From positions 124,001 through 188,000 of the forward strand of contig CAZIYJ010000004.1 of the NCBI GenBank assembly GCA_964543475.1: 64,000 bases of DNA, written 5' to 3'. The notes beneath the pieces were generated by a model that saw nothing but the letters and a program-made list of their open reading frames with translations, made no database searches and was not told the origin of the DNA. Position 1 is the stretch's first letter, and every line of letters starts with the position of its first letter. This stretch comes from JAYSYM01 sp964543475. GTDB lineage: Bacteria > Bdellovibrionota > Bdellovibrionia > Bdellovibrionales > JAMPXM01. This document shows, piece by piece, positions 61,106-64,000 of the stretch. Position numbers and translations under genes: made by a program.

Positions 61106-61519
61106 TTAAGAAAACGTTGCTTTGAACTTTCTGAAGCTTATTAAAACTGTCCAACTAAGGAGATGCGACACAATTAGGATTAAAGCGACAGACATTGGAC
61201 TGAAGTTTCTTACAATGAACAAATAGATTGCTACGAAAAAAAGTTCAGTCAGAACGCACAGTGCAACTACACCCAAGTATTTAGGTGGAGCATGTTTTTT
61301 TTGAACTAAGCAAATTAGACCAAAAACAGCCGCTACCAACAGTGCCATTAACACGGATTCTAAAGCAAAATTTTTCCAAATATCTAAAAAACGTGATTCG
61401 GCAGCGCCAAAAGTTTTATCCCCGTCAGCAAAATCGCGTCCGAAATATGCAAAGGTGGTGTTCAGAAGTAAATACTGAACACAAAACATCCACGCTGATT
61501 TTTTTAAAACTGAATCCAT
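61106..61519 (-). CDS. Four-helix membrane protein
   Basis: A 137-residue inner-membrane protein with four predicted helices and no recognised motif. It follows the small repeat-starting gene by nine bases and lies downstream of the RHS gene. As several small membrane genes in a row follow the toxin, it may be another immunity or orphan immunity protein; this is inference. Confidence 0.55.
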   Translation of the reverse strand: MDSVLKKSAWMFCVQYLLLNTTFAYFGRDFADGDKTFGAAESRFLDIWKNFALESVLMALLVAAVFGLICLVQKKHAPPKYLGVVALCVLTELFFVAIYLFIVRNFSPMSVALILIVSHLLSWTVLISFRKFKATFS

Positions 61520-61528
61520 TAATTTTGT

Positions 61529-61807
61529 TTAACTTTTGTTTCTTTTAAACCAGCCTTGAACAGCTGCGCGATAGCCCATAGCTTCAGAAGTAACTGCAGC
61601 GAGCAAAATTAGCCCTATAAAAGCTATGCTGTGTACTGTTGGAATCGACTCAAACAGATAATCGATGCCCTTTTTTAACCCAATAAATATCAACCACAAT
61701 AAACAGAAAATACCTATGGAACGAATCCTTTTCGAAGCCAAAATTACTCCTTGAGCCCGCAAATTTCTTTCTGCGTCCACTGCGTCCACTGCGTCCACTG
61801 CGTCCAC
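61529..61807 (-). CDS. Small membrane protein with a repeat-encoded N terminus
   Basis: A 92-residue protein with two membrane segments. The frame starts in GTG codons of a 9-bp tandem repeat that encodes repeated Val-Asp-Ala, so the exact start is ambiguous (61807, 61798 or 61789). After the repeat come AERNLRAQGVILASKRIRS and the hydrophobic part. Function unknown; probably part of the RHS-linked membrane gene string. Confidence 0.5.
   Translation of the reverse strand: MDAVDAVDAVDAERNLRAQGVILASKRIRSIGIFCLLWLIFIGLKKGIDYLFESIPTVHSIAFIGLILLAAVTSEAMGYRAAVQGWFKRNKS
61772..61807. repeat. 9-bp tandem repeat (four copies)
   Basis: TGCGTCCAC is repeated four times exactly at 61772-61807, followed by a partial fifth copy (TGCGT). 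Because the unit is nine bases, gain or loss keeps the frame and would add or remove Val-Asp-Ala in the overlapping gene. Confidence 0.95.
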
Positions 61808-61887
61808 TGCGTAAACCCATGGACGTCATTGTCGCAAGCGGCTTAGGCGGGCGATATCTGACTTAATCCTGTCGATACACGATCGTA

Positions 61888-62247
61888 CTATTTGTCAATT
61901 CGAGGGCTGGGAAAACTCCTATTCCTCGCACCAATTTTGGAAACCAATTTTGGCAAAAGGACAAACCATTGCAGGTAGCCGACGAACCCAAAAGCTATAG
62001 CCAAGATTGCATCGGCCAAAAATCGAGTTCTTGGGTCTTGGAAATTGAATACTTCATCACCGAGTAAAGCAGTTAAAGCAAATCCAATAAGTCCCGGTAT
62101 TATGGATAATGGAAACGTGCTAAACACTAACCAAGCAACGACCATTACCAATGCTTGACTCCGCTCTATGCCGCCCTTCAACGAGGGATATATTCCCAAA
62201 AAGGTGATGAAGGCGACCCAGAACGCTTTCAAAATTAATACTCTCAT
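61888..62247 (-). CDS. Membrane protein overlapping the RHS toxin gene (putative immunity)
   Basis: A 119-residue protein with three or four membrane helices (VLILKAFWVAFITFLGIYP, then ALVMVVAWLVFSTFPLSII). Its ATG overlaps the RHS stop codon (ATGA), so the two are translated in a coupled way, which is how immunity genes follow polymorphic toxins. No sequence family is recognised. A membrane immunity protein would fit a toxin that acts at or from the inner membrane. Confidence 0.65.
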   Translation of the reverse strand: MRVLILKAFWVAFITFLGIYPSLKGGIERSQALVMVVAWLVFSTFPLSIIPGLIGFALTALLGDEVFNFQDPRTRFLADAILAIAFGFVGYLQWFVLLPKLVSKIGARNRSFPSPRIDK

Positions 62248-64000
62248 TTTCCCCCACAGCTTGCTTGGCAGCTGGCAACTATATTTCTGGCGTACTGCTG
62301 ACAATTGGTTCCGCCAATTCCGACAAAGGCATACTTCGGTGCAGCTTGGCTTGTTGCGTTCTTAATACAGTCATCCATACATCCTTTGCCATCGTCAACA
62401 TTGTTGCAGCTAGCACTCTTTTTTGAGTCCGAACCAATTGTTCCCTTGCCTCCAAATAATGTACTTAAAGAGGTGTTTTGAGGATCTGGATAGAGCCCCT
62501 TACATACATCTTTTCCATTCTCCTTGTAACATACGAACTGATGTTTATAAGGCCCGTCACCTTGTTCGGAACAAAAATCTGCAAGCCCGCTTGGGTCAAT
62601 TTTATTAACGGGGTCGTTTGCAACGTAGCCCATGAGATTTGTATCCCCTCCATCAAACAAGATCGGATCTCTCTGCAACCAGCGTCCCACTTCTGGATCA
62701 TACGCGCGCGCGCCGAAGTGGCAGAGCTTTGTGTCTATGTCGTACAAACACCCTGCAAGCCCAAATGGAAAATGGCCGGGGTTTGTATCCGAGAGAACGA
62801 CGCCGAATTCGTCGATCTCAAGCTTCTGAGTTATTTGGCGTTGAGTGTTGTTAACGATCGTGTTTGGGGTTCCTTTTTCGTCTATATAAATTCGAAATGA
62901 TCGGTCTTCGTCCAGCGAAGATGAATAATCAATGGCGACTTCAGGAGTTAAACGATTCTCAGTGTAAGCATAGGCCTGAACTTCAAATGGCTGCTGCAGA
63001 TCAAAACGTGCAGCTAATCTGTTGTCGTCGAAGTATGCGTAGCCTTCTACAAGCGCGCCGTTAATTTTTTTACCAACTCGGCGATTTAAGCCATCAAGTA
63101 CATAATCAATTGTTTTGCCGTCTGGGAGAGTGACGCCAGTGAGATTACCAAATGAGTCGTAGCGGTAACTTGTTGAAGCACCTGTAGCGGTCATTGTCTT
63201 AGTACGTCGCTCACCGTTAGCAGTGTAAGTATACTCATACCCACCTGAAGTTAGGAGCTGGTCTTTATCATTGTAGGTTGATGTTGTAACAGCCGTTCCA
63301 GAAGTTTTAGTAAGTCGGTTGCCATTAGAGTCGTAGCTGTAGAGGTTTGTTGGTCTGCCAGTGACGGTCGCGCGAGTGAGTCTTCCACTTAGATCATATT
63401 CGAAGTCGTGCGATATTGAATTACCGAGAAGAGATTCAGATTTAGATTGAATACGACCAAGCTTGTCGCGAGTAATATTGTAAGTGTACTCAATGTTCAA
63501 GTCGGGTCTTAGGCCTGAGTAACTGATAATTTCGCCAAAGGAATTGTAGCTAAAGGTATCGTCATACTCTAAATAGTATTTCGCCTTAGTTAGCTTGCCT
63601 GAAGCCGGGTCACGACTTAGAAATGAGACACGATAGTTAACTTCTGGTATAAAGTAGCCTATCAAAAATCCATCATCATCATACTCATGTTCTACTTGAA
63701 GCCCGGCAGGTGGCATTGATGGCCCACCAATAACCGCGAGCTTCCTTTTGGGTTGCAAATTATTATCGTAACTATAAACCGCGTACCACGGCACTTCGCC
63801 GTAAGCATGCACTATGTGCAGCAATGGACCATCGTAGGCAAAATACAAACCCTGTTCAGCCGACGAACCCGCATTCACTCGAGATAAGTTTTCTACTTGC
63901 CCAGTGCCGCTGTATGCATATCCGAGCCAGTGAGTGGGAGAGCTTAATGAAACAAGCTGACCAGATGTAGAATTGTAGTTGTAGCTGACTACGTTTCCGT
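62244..64000 (-). CDS. RHS/YD-repeat polymorphic toxin, 5' end outside window
   Basis: 585 codons are in view; the frame is open to the window edge. It has many YD repeats (YEYTYTANGERRTKTMTATG, RYDSFGNLTGVTLPDGKTI), the RHS-associated core end GARAYDPEVGRWLQRDPILFD, then NPVNKIDPSG. Beyond this is a variable C terminus of about 130 residues, rich in Cys (CMDDCIKN, TNCQQYARNIVASCQASCGG). RHS proteins deliver such tips as toxins or surface effectors. The tip matches no toxin family that I know. Confidence 0.85.
   Translation of the reverse strand, partial: GNVVSYNYNSTSGQLVSLSSPTHWLGYAYSGTGQVENLSRVNAGSSAEQGLYFAYDGPLLHIVHAYGEVPWYAVYSYDNNLQPKRKLAVIGGPSMPPAGLQVEHEYDDDGFLIGYFIPEVNYRVSFLSRDPASGKLTKAKYYLEYDDTFSYNSFGEIISYSGLRPDLNIEYTYNITRDKLGRIQSKSESLLGNSISHDFEYDLSGRLTRATVTGRPTNLYSYDSNGNRLTKTSGTAVTTSTYNDKDQLLTSGGYEYTYTANGERRTKTMTATGASTSYRYDSFGNLTGVTLPDGKTIDYVLDGLNRRVGKKINGALVEGYAYFDDNRLAARFDLQQPFEVQAYAYTENRLTPEVAIDYSSSLDEDRSFRIYIDEKGTPNTIVNNTQRQITQKLEIDEFGVVLSDTNPGHFPFGLAGCLYDIDTKLCHFGARAYDPEVGRWLQRDPILFDGGDTNLMGYVANDPVNKIDPSGLADFCSEQGDGPYKHQFVCYKENGKDVCKGLYPDPQNTSLSTLFGGKGTIGSDSKKSASCNNVDDGKGCMDDCIKNATSQAAPKYAFVGIGGTNCQQYARNIVASCQASCGGK

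Noticed and set aside
1..64000. CRISPR arrays
   Set aside because: No regularly spaced direct repeats of 25-40 bases were seen; the only tight tandem array is the 9-bp repeat at 61772-61807.

Overview
The window reads as the chromosome of a Gram-negative bacterium of moderate GC content. It has many Sec signal peptides, lipoprotein boxes, outer-membrane barrels, RND efflux pumps and three L,D-transpeptidases. The housekeeping block (ftsH, tilS, RatA-like, glpX, ybgC-like, yceD, pgsA, tRNA-Gly) together with an unusually dense set of secreted hydrolases suggests a predatory or wall-modifying lineage such as Bdellovibrionota. That placement is inference from gene content; there is no 16S rRNA in the window.

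Positions 1-10.6 kb are ordinary chromosome: partial ftsH, tilS, small conserved genes, a glpX / thioesterase / yceD string with a structured leader and a 15-residue leader peptide, an orphan histidine kinase, pgsA and an intact tRNA-Gly(GCC).

Positions 10.6-59.84 kb look like one old genomic island. Its left edge is the 3' end of tRNA-Gly. Its right edge is a 13-bp copy of that tRNA end next to the C-terminal part of a tyrosine recombinase, and paired CCCTGCCA repeats lie near both edges. The left end carries an XRE regulator, two small genes and a gene with homing-endonuclease-type repeats. The cargo includes two heavy-metal RND operons, a P1B metal ATPase, a CDF transporter, sulfide oxidation (sqr plus an internally deleted persulfide dioxygenase), a flavinylation module (ApbE, FMN-binding protein, membrane protein, DUF6662-like barrel), and secreted enzymes: an M14 peptidase, protein-glutaminase-like, M15-like, S1/P1 nuclease, sphingomyelinase-like, DNase-like, a subtilisin, a possible clan CD peptidase and three L,D-transpeptidases. 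Several genes are decayed (TauE half, internally deleted dioxygenase, hydrolase half, integrase half), so the island has probably lost mobility.

Neither RND operon encodes a full-length periplasmic adaptor. Each has small His-rich or short secreted proteins instead, and three His-containing small proteins ending in an Arg-Pro-Pro motif lie in the island, two of them heading these operons.

Positions 59.87-64 kb hold an acyltransferase and an RHS-repeat polymorphic toxin candidate (5' end outside the window). A membrane protein, the likely immunity protein, overlaps its stop codon, and two more small membrane genes follow, one starting in a 9-bp tandem repeat.
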